This document shows, piece by piece, positions 1-9,037 of a DNA stretch of 64,000 nucleotides (positions within the stretch are counted from its first letter, which is position 1; each line of letters begins with the position of its first letter). Source of the DNA: Anaerofustis butyriciformans (lineage in GTDB: Bacteria; Bacillota; Clostridia; Eubacteriales; Anaerofustaceae). The position numbers and the translations under genes are program-made. Below the pieces are notes generated by a model. It was not told where the DNA came from, made no database searches, and was given only the letters and a program-made list of their open reading frames with translations. The DNA lies in the NCBI RefSeq assembly GCF_036289385.1, contig NZ_JAYFFH010000001.1, forward strand, positions 496,001 to 560,000, given 5' to 3'.

Positions 1-2015
1 GATAAAATACCTTCTTCATTAGATAGACTATCTGAATATGAATATCTTGTTTTTTGTTTTGTAGCATTTACTATCTTACTTGTTTTTTCATAACTTTCTA
101 TCTTACCTCTTTTATAGAAGAATCCGTGATCAGCAGTTATAAAAGCATTTATTCCACTAAATGTTGTATGTAAATCTCTAACTAATTTTTCTAATTCATT
201 TATCGCTTTATCACAGGCAGTAAATATAGTATTTTCATTATGTTCTCCTGCATTATCTATTGTATCGTGATAAATATATACCACTTTTTTACCAGAAAAT
301 AGTTTTTTCCATTCAAGTTTTGTCATTTCATATAAATCATCATATTTCACAGCAATAGAGTCTATGTTTTCTTTTTGAAGTAATAATTCTCTATCTTTTA
401 AACTTGAAGAAACTTGTCCATCTACTAAAATATCATCACTATCTTTTACTCTTGACAATTCTTTATTAGGTAATAATGAAGCCATTCCCAATTTTGTATA
501 TGACGGAACAATTCCTTGCATATATCCAATATCTGATTTACTTGCAAAGTTTTTCAATTTGCTATTAAGTTCTTTTGCGCATTCATATCTAAATGCATCA
601 GATATAATAACAATTATTCTATCTTTTTTATCATTAAATGGCTTAATATAATTTTTATAAAAATCTTTCTGCAAAGTCATACGATTAGAATCATATTTTG
701 GCATATTCTCTATCATATCACTCCATTTAATTGATAATTCGCTCATAAAATCATTTACATATATATTTTCAATTTTATTTTTTAAATTAATGAATATATC
801 TTTATCTTCAATACTATCATAATAAAAATATATTTTTCTGTATAAAGTATCTACTTCATAGAAATTATCAGTATAATCTTTTGCAAATCTATCAATATCA
901 ACTATTTTTATTGCATTTTCAATACTATTTATTTTTTCAAAAAATGCTATTGAATTTTTTAACAAGTTATATTCATTTTCTAATTTTTCGTACCAGTATT
1001 TATTTTCTCTTGTATCTATATAATGTTTATATACTTCATACTCACCAATACTATTGAATAATTTATCTACTATATATTTGATTATATTTTTATCAATACT
1101 TATAAAAGCATCACTCAAACAATAATCTTCAATATCCATTCCATTAAGTAAGTCAATGATTCCAAATTCTGTTTCTATATCCATTGACAGTTTTTCAAAA
1201 TATTCTCTTGCAGTCTTATCTCTCATCAAATTATTTATAAATACATAAACATTAGTTGTTTTTTTAGTTAATAAATATTTACTATATCTACTTGCTTTTT
1301 TAATATCTTTTAAACTTGTAGCAAAATATGTAAATACTAAAGATTTATATACATCAAGTAAATCGTCATAAGAATTTGCATTAGAGCCAAAAGTATCATT
1401 AAATAAACTTAATATAAATTCTTCATTACCAAACTTGAACAATTCTTCATATTTCTTTTCATCTTCAAAATAATATCTAATTATTTCTTTTAATATATCA
1501 TCTTCATTTATTGATTTTATATTAAGCATAATTGCAGTAATAATTAAATCAATATTATCATTATTTTTTTCTTCAATATCAAAATTTTTAAATTCTGCTT
1601 CTCTTTTTTTGTTGCCAAAGAACTTGGCATATTTATTTATAATCTTTCTACAATCTTCTGTTAATCCCAAGTTCTTTAATCTCATAGTTGTTGAATCCGG
1701 ATTAAATAATAAATCACTATTAGCAGTTTCTAAATCCAATAAATCATTATCTATACCCTTTTTTCTTTCAAAAGGAAGATAGATAATAATATTTTTATTA
1801 AGTTCTTCTTTTTCTATATGATATCTAATCCAAAAACTATTATTATCGTACTTAATAATTTCTGTATCTTCTAATTCAAGTTCATTTATGAAATCTTCAT
1901 ATTCTTGTTTAGAATCATACCAAAATATTATTTTTCTTATTCTTTTTCTTTCAGTATCTCTAGAAAAAGCACCTTTTAAAGTATCTTTTAATAATTCTAA
2001 TACTTCGTCAAACAT
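1..2015 (-). CDS. pglZ: BREX phosphatase-domain protein PglZ (5' part, continues off the left edge)
   Basis: The reading frame opens with ATG at 2013-2015 behind an AGGAGG-type site and stays open for 671 codons to the window edge, so the C-terminus is missing. The alkaline-phosphatase-superfamily core of PglZ is visible: SDAFRYECA near residue 475, HDTIDNAGEH near 585 and ADHGFFYKRGK near 628. PglZ is a core protein of type 1 BREX, a phage-exclusion system that modifies host DNA and blocks phage replication. It follows the pglX remnant by 11 bp, the normal pglX-pglZ order. The gene itself looks intact as far as seen, but brxB, brxC and most of pglX are absent upstream, so it is probably not part of a working system. 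Family assignment rests on the motifs plus the pglX neighbour. Confidence 0.88.
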   Translation of the reverse strand, partial: MFDEVLELLKDTLKGAFSRDTERKRIRKIIFWYDSKQEYEDFINELELEDTEIIKYDNNSFWIRYHIEKEELNKNIIIYLPFERKKGIDNDLLDLETANSDLLFNPDSTTMRLKNLGLTEDCRKIINKYAKFFGNKKREAEFKNFDIEEKNNDNIDLIITAIMLNIKSINEDDILKEIIRYYFEDEKKYEELFKFGNEEFILSLFNDTFGSNANSYDDLLDVYKSLVFTYFATSLKDIKKASRYSKYLLTKKTTNVYVFINNLMRDKTAREYFEKLSMDIETEFGIIDLLNGMDIEDYCLSDAFISIDKNIIKYIVDKLFNSIGEYEVYKHYIDTRENKYWYEKLENEYNLLKNSIAFFEKINSIENAIKIVDIDRFAKDYTDNFYEVDTLYRKIYFYYDSIEDKDIFINLKNKIENIYVNDFMSELSIKWSDMIENMPKYDSNRMTLQKDFYKNYIKPFNDKKDRIIVIISDAFRYECAKELNSKLKNFASKSDIGYMQGIVPSYTKLGMASLLPNKELSRVKDSDDILVDGQVSSSLKDRELLLQKENIDSIAVKYDDLYEMTKLEWKKLFSGKKVVYIYHDTIDNAGEHNENTIFTACDKAINELEKLVRDLHTTFSGINAFITADHGFFYKRGKIESYEKTSKIVNATKQKTRYSYSDSLSNEEGIL

Positions 2016-2026
2016 ATTCTATCCTC

Positions 2027-2377
2027 CTATTTTATTTTAGCAAGTATATCTTTAAACTTATCGTAATTTACTTTTACTCCATCATCTAAATCAATACTTA
2101 TTCTTTGATTTGCAATATGTGCTATTTTTTCATCATATTCTTTTATTTCCTGTAATTTAGCATTTAAATCTGCTTGTCTTTTTTGTGCTTCTTTTTTATC
2201 TGTCATAGATAATTCTGATGTAAGTTTATCATTTACATCTGCTAATAAATTTTCATAAGTTGTCTGCATTCTGTGTAAGTAGTCAAGTCTTACTTTTGGT
2301 ATTAAGTTTTCATTATATCTATGCATATAGACAAGTGCTTTAAATCCATTCTTCAATCGTCTGAGCGATGATTTTCC
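2027..2377 (-). pseudogene. pglX: 3' fragment of BREX adenine methyltransferase gene pglX
   Basis: The frame encodes the last ~115 residues of PglX. It shows the family's conserved tail: NGFKALVYMHRYNENLIPK, a coiled coil, then EYDEKIAHIANQRI and SIDLDDGVKVNYDKF before the stop. Upstream codons remain in frame through SSLRRL and then run into sequence without PglX character, with a TAG near 2420, so the ~1000 residues holding the methyltransferase domain are gone. A TTG at 2354-2356 could act as a start but has no convincing ribosome site. PglX methylates the BREX recognition site, so its loss should abolish modification. The break lies ~70 bp from the end of a tyrosine recombinase gene, which may have caused the rearrangement. 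Confidence 0.82.
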
Positions 2378-2448
2378 TTGATATTCCGGGCTTTTTTGAG
2401 CCTCGGCCCCTCGGTTGTCCTATTCCTTAACCAAAAAACAGGCCACTT

Positions 2449-3660
2449 TTACGAGGGGACAGCTTGATGAAATGCAGAATTTACTACATCGAATAGCTGT
2501 TCTGGTTTATTATACTTTACTCTTGCATAGATGTCCATAGTTGTCTTGCTGTTCTCATGTCCGGCAAGGTACTGGACCGTCTTGGGGTCAACACCTGCAT
2601 ACAGAAGATTGGTGATGTAGGTATGCCGCAGCAGGTGCGGTGTCACATCGAAGTCCAGGCTATACACAATGTTGGGATTGTTTTTCTGATGTCCTCCCAG
2701 ACTCGGCTGAACAGTGTACTTGATGCTCTGTCCGTTCACATACTTATAATAGGTACGCTCCTTGGTAGACCGAACAACGATGTACTGCCAGACACGTTTG
2801 AACTGCGAATATGACAAGGGCTGTCCCTCACTATCGGCAATCACATATTCCGATTTGGAGGCAGCCTTGGCTTCCCGCAGACAATTCACAAGGCATTTGG
2901 GAATGGGAATATCCCTTCTTGCTGCTTTCGTCTTAAGCGTTGTAGAGATAACCGGTCTGTTATGCTCTGATCGCCATGCGCGCCGCACAGAGATATATGG
3001 AGTGGGTGCATCGAGGAACACACAATCCCATTGCAAGGCGAGAGCTTCTTCTCGGCGCAGACCGGCATATAAGCCGATCATGGTAAACAGATACGGCGGA
3101 AGTCCTTTGACGGTTTCCAGCAGCACTTCCACCTGCTGGTCTGTCAGCGAATCTTTCTTTTGGGTCGGTTTCCCTCCTTTTGCCGAAATCCCCTCACACG
3201 GATTGTATTCCAGCAACTGGCTCCGCTCTGCCGAGTAAAAAATGCACTTGAGGAGCATATTCACCGTATTGTGCAGGCTCTCGGACTTATTGGACAATGG
3301 GATCAGCGCCAGACGAATATCATCCGCTGTTACTTCCTCCATATACATATCTCCCAAAGGCTTGATAATGTAGTTCTTCATATTGGAGGCGTAGCCCTTC
3401 AGTGTAGCCGGCGACACTTTTGCGGATTGCATCAACAGCCACTTCTCACAATACTCGGCCACAGTAGGATGCTCCCGGTGGAAGATGATCTCCGCTACCT
3501 GGCGTCTCGCCTCCTGCTCTTTATCGTACAGTTCCTCGCAGGTAGTCCCATACAAGCTCACCTGCTTGCCGTCTGCGTCCAGAATCCGGGTTCTGTAATA
3601 CAGGACACCCTTTCGTGTGACGGTTCCATATTGAGGTATGTTTTTTTTCTTCTTTGCCAT
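2449..3660 (-). CDS. Tyrosine recombinase (phage integrase family), copy 1
   Basis: A 403-residue site-specific recombinase starting at MAKKKKNIPQYG behind GAAAGGAAATTAATT. The N-terminal SAM-like core-binding region (TVAEYCEKWLLMQS near residues 65-80) is followed by the catalytic domain. Visible catalytic residues are Arg in GLYAGLRREE (~215), the HLLRH box (~345), GHENS (~370) and the nucleophile Tyr in TMDIYARV (~378). It is a clear paralogue of the next gene (about half the residues shared). Two such recombinases in tandem plus an excisionase-like gene are usual for some Bacillota integrative elements. The stop codon lies ~70 bp from the broken pglX end, so the att site or inversion site is probably in that gap. 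A terminator separates it from the upstream copy, so it likely has its own promoter. Confidence 0.9.
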   Translation of the reverse strand: MAKKKKNIPQYGTVTRKGVLYYRTRILDADGKQVSLYGTTCEELYDKEQEARRQVAEIIFHREHPTVAEYCEKWLLMQSAKVSPATLKGYASNMKNYIIKPLGDMYMEEVTADDIRLALIPLSNKSESLHNTVNMLLKCIFYSAERSQLLEYNPCEGISAKGGKPTQKKDSLTDQQVEVLLETVKGLPPYLFTMIGLYAGLRREEALALQWDCVFLDAPTPYISVRRAWRSEHNRPVISTTLKTKAARRDIPIPKCLVNCLREAKAASKSEYVIADSEGQPLSYSQFKRVWQYIVVRSTKERTYYKYVNGQSIKYTVQPSLGGHQKNNPNIVYSLDFDVTPHLLRHTYITNLLYAGVDPKTVQYLAGHENSKTTMDIYARVKYNKPEQLFDVVNSAFHQAVPS

Positions 3661-3750
3661 AATTAATTTCCTTTCTCGCGTGGTGATGTATCTACACCTC
3701 CTTTTTATCAGAGATTTCAAATTGAATCAAAGATACGGCCAAGGAAAAAC

Positions 3751-3780
3751 TAAGAGCGAGACATCCTTGTCTCGCTCTTA
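3751..3780 (-). terminator. Rho-independent terminator after recombinase copy 2
   Basis: A perfect 12-bp inverted repeat (TAAGAGCGAGAC at 3751-3762, GTCTCGCTCTTA at 3769-3780) with a 6-nt loop. On the minus strand it is followed by a T-rich stretch, 25 bp past the stop codon of the upstream recombinase. Confidence 0.75.
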
Positions 3781-3805
3781 CTTCATTTTCTGAATTGTTC
3801 GGAAC

Positions 3806-5026
3806 TTACACAGCGTCCCATAAGTCAAAGGCACAGCCCATTGCTTTGACAAGATCATCCGGCCTGTTGTATTTGACCTTTGCGTAAATGTCCATCGTGA
3901 TTTTGCTGCTTTCATGGCCCGCCAAATATTGTACCGTTTTGGGGTCCACCGAAGAATGAATCAGATTGGTGATGTAGGTGTGCCGCAGCTGATGCGGTGT
4001 CACTTCAAAATCCAGGCTATATACCACATGGCCGTTATTCCTGGCTTTTTCTCCAAGTTTCGGGTAAAGCATATATTTTACATACTTTCCGTCCACAAGT
4101 TTTCTGGCCATTCTCGGCTTTGCAGTCCGCGTCACAATATACTGCCACAGCCGCTTAAACTGTGTATAGGATAGCGGATCACCGTCCCGATTGGCAATCA
4201 CATAATCCGAAGTGGATTTTTTCTTTGCATCTTTCAGACATTCAACCAGACAGACCGGGAGAGGAATGTTTCTTTGTGCCGCTTTGGTCTTTAGCTCGGT
4301 AAGAATGACCGGCCTGTTATGTTCTGTGTGCCATGCCCGCCGTACCGTTAAGTACGGAGCCTCTGCATCCAGATACACAGAATCCCATTGCAGCGCCAGG
4401 ATTTCTTCCCGGCGCAGACCGGCATATAAACCGATCATCACAAATACATAGGGCGGCAAATCCCGGATCGTGTCCAAAAGCCGCTCAACCTGTTCATCCG
4501 TCAATGCCTGTCTTTCTTCCTGGGGAACTCCTCCCTTTGCATCCAGGTATATGGTCGGGTCCTCGTCAATCACATGGCTCTCCTTGGCCGCCCGGAAAAT
4601 GGACTTGCAGAGAATCACCACAGACTTATAAACCGAAGCCGACTTCTTGGAAACAGGTACGAGGGCAAGTTGGATGTCATCCAGGGATACATCAGCCATT
4701 CTCTTGTCTCCCAGCCCTCCAATAATGTGCCGCCGCACCTTAGAGGTATAATCTGTCAAGGTGGTGGCCCGAACATGGACGGACTGCATCAGCAGCCACT
4801 TCTCACAGTACTCAGCAACCGTAGGCGATCTTCGACGAAACGTAGTACTGTCAATCTGCTCTAACGCCTCCAGTTCCTTGTCATAAAGCTTTTCGGGCGT
4901 CTTTGCATAAAGCGCCACTCTGTTTCCATCCGAATCTTCGACTCTGGTTCTATAATATTCAATGCCGTTAAGCACGACCGTACCATATTGAGGAATTGCC
5001 CTTTTTCTTTTTGCCAATTCCGTCAC
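3806..5026 (-). CDS. Tyrosine recombinase (phage integrase family), copy 2
   Basis: A 406-residue recombinase starting MTELAKRKRAIPQYG behind AGGAGGTGACGG. It has the same architecture as copy 1: TVAEYCEKWLLMQS in the core-binding domain, then Arg in GLYAGLRREE, HQLRH, GHESS and the catalytic Tyr in TMDIYAKV. The two proteins align along their whole length, so the pair arose by duplication. Paired recombinases may each act on one end of an element or form a heteromeric complex; which applies here is unknown. It is preceded by a small excisionase-like gene, suggesting an int-xis arrangement. Confidence 0.9.
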   Translation of the reverse strand: MTELAKRKRAIPQYGTVVLNGIEYYRTRVEDSDGNRVALYAKTPEKLYDKELEALEQIDSTTFRRRSPTVAEYCEKWLLMQSVHVRATTLTDYTSKVRRHIIGGLGDKRMADVSLDDIQLALVPVSKKSASVYKSVVILCKSIFRAAKESHVIDEDPTIYLDAKGGVPQEERQALTDEQVERLLDTIRDLPPYVFVMIGLYAGLRREEILALQWDSVYLDAEAPYLTVRRAWHTEHNRPVILTELKTKAAQRNIPLPVCLVECLKDAKKKSTSDYVIANRDGDPLSYTQFKRLWQYIVTRTAKPRMARKLVDGKYVKYMLYPKLGEKARNNGHVVYSLDFEVTPHQLRHTYITNLIHSSVDPKTVQYLAGHESSKITMDIYAKVKYNRPDDLVKAMGCAFDLWDAV

Positions 5027-5101
5027 CTCCTAAGAATAATGTCCAGCGCTGTACCTTTGTTTTATCAGACATATTAGGTTCCAGCAAGGATACGGAACAG
5101 C

Positions 5102-5332
5102 TCAAGCTCGGACACTTCGCAGCTTGCGGTATGTAGCGCTTTTTTCCACTGGCTTTGCACGATGGGTGCATTTTGCGATATACTCCTGAAGGCCAGCATC
5201 TGTAAAGTACACGCAACCATTTTGCACATACTGAACATAGGAAATTAGCCCACTGTTTCGAGCTGCATCCAAAGTGGCAATGCTAATCCCCAGTAATTTG
5301 GCAGCCTCTTTCCGCGAAATCAATTTTTCCAT
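5102..5332 (-). CDS. Excisionase-like helix-turn-helix protein
   Basis: A 76-residue protein beginning MEKLISRKEAAKLLGISIATLDAARN, the usual MerR/excisionase winged-helix (helix_turn_helix_17) form, with a basic tail ending KLRSVRA. Such proteins bend DNA at att sites and bias tyrosine recombinases toward excision. A GGGGGACC purine-rich site precedes the ATG. It sits 75 bp upstream of the recombinase pair on the same strand, so it is probably their partner. A role as a plain transcriptional regulator cannot be excluded. Confidence 0.72.
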   Translation of the reverse strand: MEKLISRKEAAKLLGISIATLDAARNSGLISYVQYVQNGCVYFTDAGLQEYIAKCTHRAKPVEKSATYRKLRSVRA

Positions 5333-5808
5333 AGGTGGTCCCCCTTTCTGTCAAAGATGTGGTTGTTGCTTTCAAAATCACATGAATGCGCTGGCAACCG
5401 AAGCTGCCAGCGCATGGTATCTGACTTTGAAAAATTTACTCGCCACATTTGCCACGCACCCCTGGCGATGGGGACATTCCGGTCTCCGCTGGCGCGGCTG
5501 TCATAACTCCACAGCGTCGTTTTACTCGTGCGCCGCAGAGTTCCCCCCAAGTCTTTAGGAGGCCGTGAGGAAGTATCTTTAACCCCTATGCAGTCATCGC
5601 GCCCTGAAATGCCACTTTCGGGTATCAGGCTGACGTGGATCGCTCGGAACAGTCCTATTCATCACCTCCTGGGGCTGTCCATCTTCGCGGCGTGCCTGAT
5701 TCGCTCGTACATAGGTTATGTACCGGAAATGCCGTCTATGAAATTGTCAAGCTCCACATTGGGAGAATGTTCTTCCCTCAATGGGTAGGCACTGATACGC
5801 TTCATTTG
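5333..5808. other. 476-bp GC-rich stretch with no convincing gene
   Basis: No frame here has a ribosome site plus recognizable protein. A perfect 11-bp inverted repeat (ATGCGCTGGCA at 5386-5396, TGCCAGCGCAT at 5405-5415) lies in the presumed leader of the excisionase-like gene. GC content is clearly higher than in the neighbouring BREX and bcr genes. It may hold the promoter and leader of the xis-recombinase operon, att-type sites or a structured RNA; the sequence alone does not decide. Confidence 0.4.
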
Positions 5809-6279
5809 TTAAGTGTTATTCAAAAATTTTTTTATTTTTTTAAATCTTTGTGCAACAGCACTTCTGGAACAATGCCAAAGACGTGCTACATCAATTTGAC
5901 GATAACCATCCACAAAAAGTAATGTCAATAGCTCCAAATCTTTCTTCGACAGCTTCTTCAATCTCAACAGTAGTTGTTCGTTTTCCACCGAAGCCAACCA
6001 TCCATATCGCGTTTGATCAATCTTATCAACATCCCATTGATAAGATAACGATGCAAACTTTCGGAACAGCTGTGATTGACCACATACTTCATCATATTGT
6101 TCACAAGGTATTGGTTGCGTATGGTTTTGAAAAACCCTTTGACTGCAAAACCATGCCCAGTCATATTCTTTCATGGCAGCAATCTGTTCTTCGCTCATCC
6201 CTGCATCACAATACTCAACTTCTAAACGCTTCCATCTACTATCAAACTTCTTTTTCTCATATCCATAATTAAATCCCAT
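5809..6279 (-). CDS. Sigma-70 region 4-like helix-turn-helix protein
   Basis: A 156-residue protein. The C-terminal third reads LKKLSKKDLELLTLLFVDGYRQIDVARLWHCSRSAVAQRFKKIKKFL in pattern: a sigma region 4-type helix-turn-helix in which SRSAVAQRF is the recognition helix. The N-terminal part is Trp/Tyr-rich and unfamiliar. Proteins like this occur beside regulators in Bacillota integrative elements and probably control element genes. It starts ATGGGATTTAATTATGG behind an AGGAGG site. It lies between the recombinase block and the bacitracin block on the same strand. No region 2 is present, so it is not a complete sigma factor. Confidence 0.6.
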   Translation of the reverse strand: MGFNYGYEKKKFDSRWKRLEVEYCDAGMSEEQIAAMKEYDWAWFCSQRVFQNHTQPIPCEQYDEVCGQSQLFRKFASLSYQWDVDKIDQTRYGWLASVENEQLLLRLKKLSKKDLELLTLLFVDGYRQIDVARLWHCSRSAVAQRFKKIKKFLNNT

Positions 6280-6382
6280 TATTAACCTCCTGTAGATTCA
6301 ATTTGCAAAATTCACCATGCAAACTAAAATCAGGAGGAGATCGACAACGAGAATCTCTGGGTTGTTTTCCATCCCCAGAAAC

Positions 6383-6421
6383 AAAAATGCCAGCTGATCT
6401 TAAGGACCAACTGGCATTTTT
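6383..6421. terminator. Terminator downstream of bcrD
   Basis: AAAAATGCCAG at 6383-6393 pairs with CTGGCATTTTT at 6411-6421. T-runs on both strands make it a bidirectional terminator. It lies 26 bp beyond the bcrD stop. Confidence 0.8.
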
Positions 6422-6446
6422 ATTCGCGCACAAAGAAAACGCATTA

Positions 6447-7274
6447 TTAAGATTTTATAAGTACAACAAGTATACCAAGCACAATTCGATACCAACCAAA
6501 CACCTTAAAATCATGTTTTTTGATAAAGTTCATTAGGAATTTAATTACTAAGACAGATACCGCAAATGCCACAGCCATACCGAGAACAAGAGCGAGCAGT
6601 TCTGCACTTGTAAATTCAAACCCGAATTTTAACAGCTTAAAAGCACTTGCTCCAAGCATAGTAGGTACTGCGAGGAAAAAAGTAAACTCTGCTGCTGCCA
6701 CTCGTGAAACTCCTATGAGTAAAGCACCTATAATCGTTGCTCCCGACCGTGATGTGCCGGGTATAAGTGATAACACTTGAAATGCCCCTATCAAGATTGC
6801 TGTTTTATAGCTGATGTCAGAAAGTGCCATAGTAGTAGGAGTACGCTTTTTATTCCAATTTTCTATGAGAATGAATAACAAACCATAAAAGATTAACATG
6901 ATTGAAATCACAATGGGGGTTTGGAGGTAAGCATCCAAATAATCATCAAATAGAATCCCCATAATAGCTGACGGTACACAAGCTACCGCAACCTTGAACC
7001 ACAACGAGAAAGTATCCTTTTTAACAATTGACTGTGCTTTGTTCTTAAATTGAAAGGGAAACATCTTGTTCCAAAACATTACAACCACTGCGAGTATAGC
7101 TCCAAGTTGAATAACAACAAAAAACATTTCTTTAAATGCTTCGCTCATATTAAGTGTGATAAATTCGTCCACAAGAATCATATGTCCTGTGCTGCTGATA
7201 GGTAGCCACTCAGTAATACCCTCAACAATTCCAAGAAAAATAACTTTTAAAATTTCTATAAAATCAAGTACCAT
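6447..7274 (-). CDS. bcrD: Undecaprenyl-diphosphatase BcrD (UppP/BacA family), bacitracin resistance
   Basis: A 275-residue integral membrane enzyme that removes a phosphate from undecaprenyl pyrophosphate, the lipid carrier that bacitracin traps, so more carrier is recycled. The UppP signature is present: EGITEWLPISSTGHMIL near residue 17 and PGTSRSGATI near 165. About eight hydrophobic segments are seen. The ATG overlaps the bcrB stop (TAATG), so translation is coupled. Order and sizes match the enterococcal bcrABD operon, whose regulator gene bcrR also lies just upstream here. Confidence 0.92.
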   Translation of the reverse strand: MVLDFIEILKVIFLGIVEGITEWLPISSTGHMILVDEFITLNMSEAFKEMFFVVIQLGAILAVVVMFWNKMFPFQFKNKAQSIVKKDTFSLWFKVAVACVPSAIMGILFDDYLDAYLQTPIVISIMLIFYGLLFILIENWNKKRTPTTMALSDISYKTAILIGAFQVLSLIPGTSRSGATIIGALLIGVSRVAAAEFTFFLAVPTMLGASAFKLLKFGFEFTSAELLALVLGMAVAFAVSVLVIKFLMNFIKKHDFKVFGWYRIVLGILVVLIKS

Positions 7275-8038
7275 TATTTCAAATCCTCCTTTTTAAAATG
7301 ATGAAAGGTCATAAGAAAACCAACTGCTGATACAAGAATAATAATAGATACAGACAGCAGTGTAGGATAGCCGGTACTCTGAAGTTTACCCTGCACCAAG
7401 AAATAGGTGGCTGTCCACGGATACAACGCTCCCCATTCTTGATTTGAAAGTGCGGCACTTCCCATGACAATCACGGCAGAGCCAATCATCGGGGCGACAA
7501 ATCCTTTTGTTTTCATAGCAACAAACACAAAAGGAGAAACTGTTAAAAACATCAGGATACTGCCAAACAAAAACTTGGGGAGCCATACTATTGCCACTAG
7601 TAAGCTATATCCCTCCAATGTAAAGACAGCGTCATATAGCCCACAAACGATAAATATACCTGCCCATGTTACAAGGGTTAGCATAACAATCCAAAGAAGC
7701 AGGGTGCAAAATTTTCCAATTAATAGTTTTGTCCTTGAAATGGGTATGGGCAATATGGTTTTGAGGGTGCTTTCTGTGTACTCTCTGCTAAACAAGTAAG
7801 CTGCAATTGCCACATATATCATAATGTTTACCAGCAGCATGATATACAGTACACTGTCGCTGTATATGTCAGACAAGGTAAAGATAATCTCCGGCTTATC
7901 AAAATGTGTTTGCAAGGCTTCTATTAACATCAAAAGTGGGGTAGATAATACCCCTGCCACACTAATTAGCACCATTTTTGAACGCTTTAGTTTTAATAAT
8001 TCACAAGAAATAAGATTAAGCAATACCGCCACCTCCAA
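7274..8038 (-). CDS. bcrB: Bacitracin ABC transporter permease BcrB
   Basis: A 254-residue ABC-2 type permease with about six hydrophobic helices, beginning LISCELLKLKRSKMVL after the start. It forms the membrane channel for the BcrA ATPase and confers bacitracin resistance. Its ATG overlaps the last 23 nt of bcrA, and the gene ends in a TAATG overlap with bcrD, so the three genes are one translationally coupled operon. Confidence 0.9.
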   Translation of the reverse strand: MEVAVLLNLISCELLKLKRSKMVLISVAGVLSTPLLMLIEALQTHFDKPEIIFTLSDIYSDSVLYIMLLVNIMIYVAIAAYLFSREYTESTLKTILPIPISRTKLLIGKFCTLLLWIVMLTLVTWAGIFIVCGLYDAVFTLEGYSLLVAIVWLPKFLFGSILMFLTVSPFVFVAMKTKGFVAPMIGSAVIVMGSAALSNQEWGALYPWTATYFLVQGKLQSTGYPTLLSVSIIILVSAVGFLMTFHHFKKEDLK

Positions 8039-8933
8039 TCAGTTTAGAAAAGTAGTCCTCTAAGTTTTCCTCACTATCATTTATCCTTGTCACGAGCAGT
8101 CCATTTCGTGCAAATTCTCGATTGATTTCTCCAACACTTTGGCTAAAGTCATAAATTCTCACCGTACCGTCCTGCACTGTAAAATCCGTCATGTGGTAGT
8201 GGTTTTCTAAAATCTTTCCGGCTATCTCACTGTCAGATAAATCAAATTGAATGTATTTTCGATTCCTTTTGTGAAGCTCGGATATATTCACTTCCTCTAC
8301 TAAATGCCCCTCGTGCATAACGCCGATAATATCTGCTATCTGTTCAATCTCGCTTAAAACATGGCTTGAGATAAAAATGGTAATGCCATGATTGTGACTA
8401 AGTTCAGATAAAAATGAGCGTATTTCAACTATTCCAATGGGGTCAAGTCCGTTAATCGGTTCGTCAAGTATTAAAAGCTCCGGCTCGTGCATAATGGCGG
8501 CGGCAATACCAAGCCGTTGCTTCATTCCGAGGGAATAATCGGAAAAGACTTTTCTTTTCTCCTTATGCAGCCCCACAACTTCAAGAGCTTTTTCTACTCC
8601 ACTTTTAGATACTCCCCCTCGCAGTTTAGCGAGAATTTGCAAATTCTCATACCCTGTTAAATTACTGTAAAATCCCGGTGTTTCGATAATAGAGCCTACT
8701 TTGCTATAAAGGGTATGGATATTTTCCTTATAGTTTGTGCCAAACAAGCGTACCGTTCCCTCCGTTGGGAAAGCAAGCTGCAACATCATTTTCATTGCTG
8801 TGGTTTTGCCTGCTCCGTTTCTGCCGAGCAAACCATAAATTTTGCCCTTTGGCACATGAAGATTTACCTTATCGACAACGGTGGCTGTTCCGTATCGCTT
8901 CGTAAGATTTTCTGTTTCAATGATATAATCCAT
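8016..8933 (-). CDS. bcrA: Bacitracin ABC transporter ATPase BcrA
   Basis: An ATPase of 305 residues starting MDYIIETENLTKRYG. I chose this start because AAAGGAGA lies just upstream; the open frame itself extends to 9044 but that extension covers the promoter. Walker A is GLLGRNGAGKTTAMK (~35), the signature YSLGMKQRLGIAAA (~135) and Walker B LLILDEPINGLDP (~155), followed by ISSH as the H-loop. It powers the BcrB permease. Expression is expected to be switched on by BcrR with bacitracin, through the operators upstream. Confidence 0.92.
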   Translation of the reverse strand: MDYIIETENLTKRYGTATVVDKVNLHVPKGKIYGLLGRNGAGKTTAMKMMLQLAFPTEGTVRLFGTNYKENIHTLYSKVGSIIETPGFYSNLTGYENLQILAKLRGGVSKSGVEKALEVVGLHKEKRKVFSDYSLGMKQRLGIAAAIMHEPELLILDEPINGLDPIGIVEIRSFLSELSHNHGITIFISSHVLSEIEQIADIIGVMHEGHLVEEVNISELHKRNRKYIQFDLSDSEIAGKILENHYHMTDFTVQDGTVRIYDFSQSVGEINREFARNGLLVTRINDSEENLEDYFSKLIGGGGIA

Positions 8934-8987
8934 ATTTGATTCTCCTTTCCGTGGGTTGCTGTTCTTGTTTTCGCTGACCACAATCTT

Positions 8988-9016
8988 ATTATCCACGAGT
9001 ATTGCATAGAAGCCAA
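8988..9016 (-). promoter_or_regulatory. Promoter of bcrABD
   Basis: On the minus strand, TTGGCT (9011-9016) and GATAAT (8988-8993) are 17 bp apart, 55 bp before the bcrA start. The two BcrR operators lie just upstream of the -35, where an activator would bind. Confidence 0.6.
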
Positions 9017-9037
9017 GAAATCTACCGTCACAATGCC

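Noticed and set aside
2557..3666. Several long plus-strand frames opposite the recombinase genes (also near 3914-4864)
   Set aside because: They mirror the coding strand of two clear tyrosine recombinases, lack ribosome sites and encode no recognizable protein.
5274..5922. Plus-strand frames in the GC-rich gap
   Set aside because: No ribosome site, odd composition and no family resemblance; treated as non-coding.
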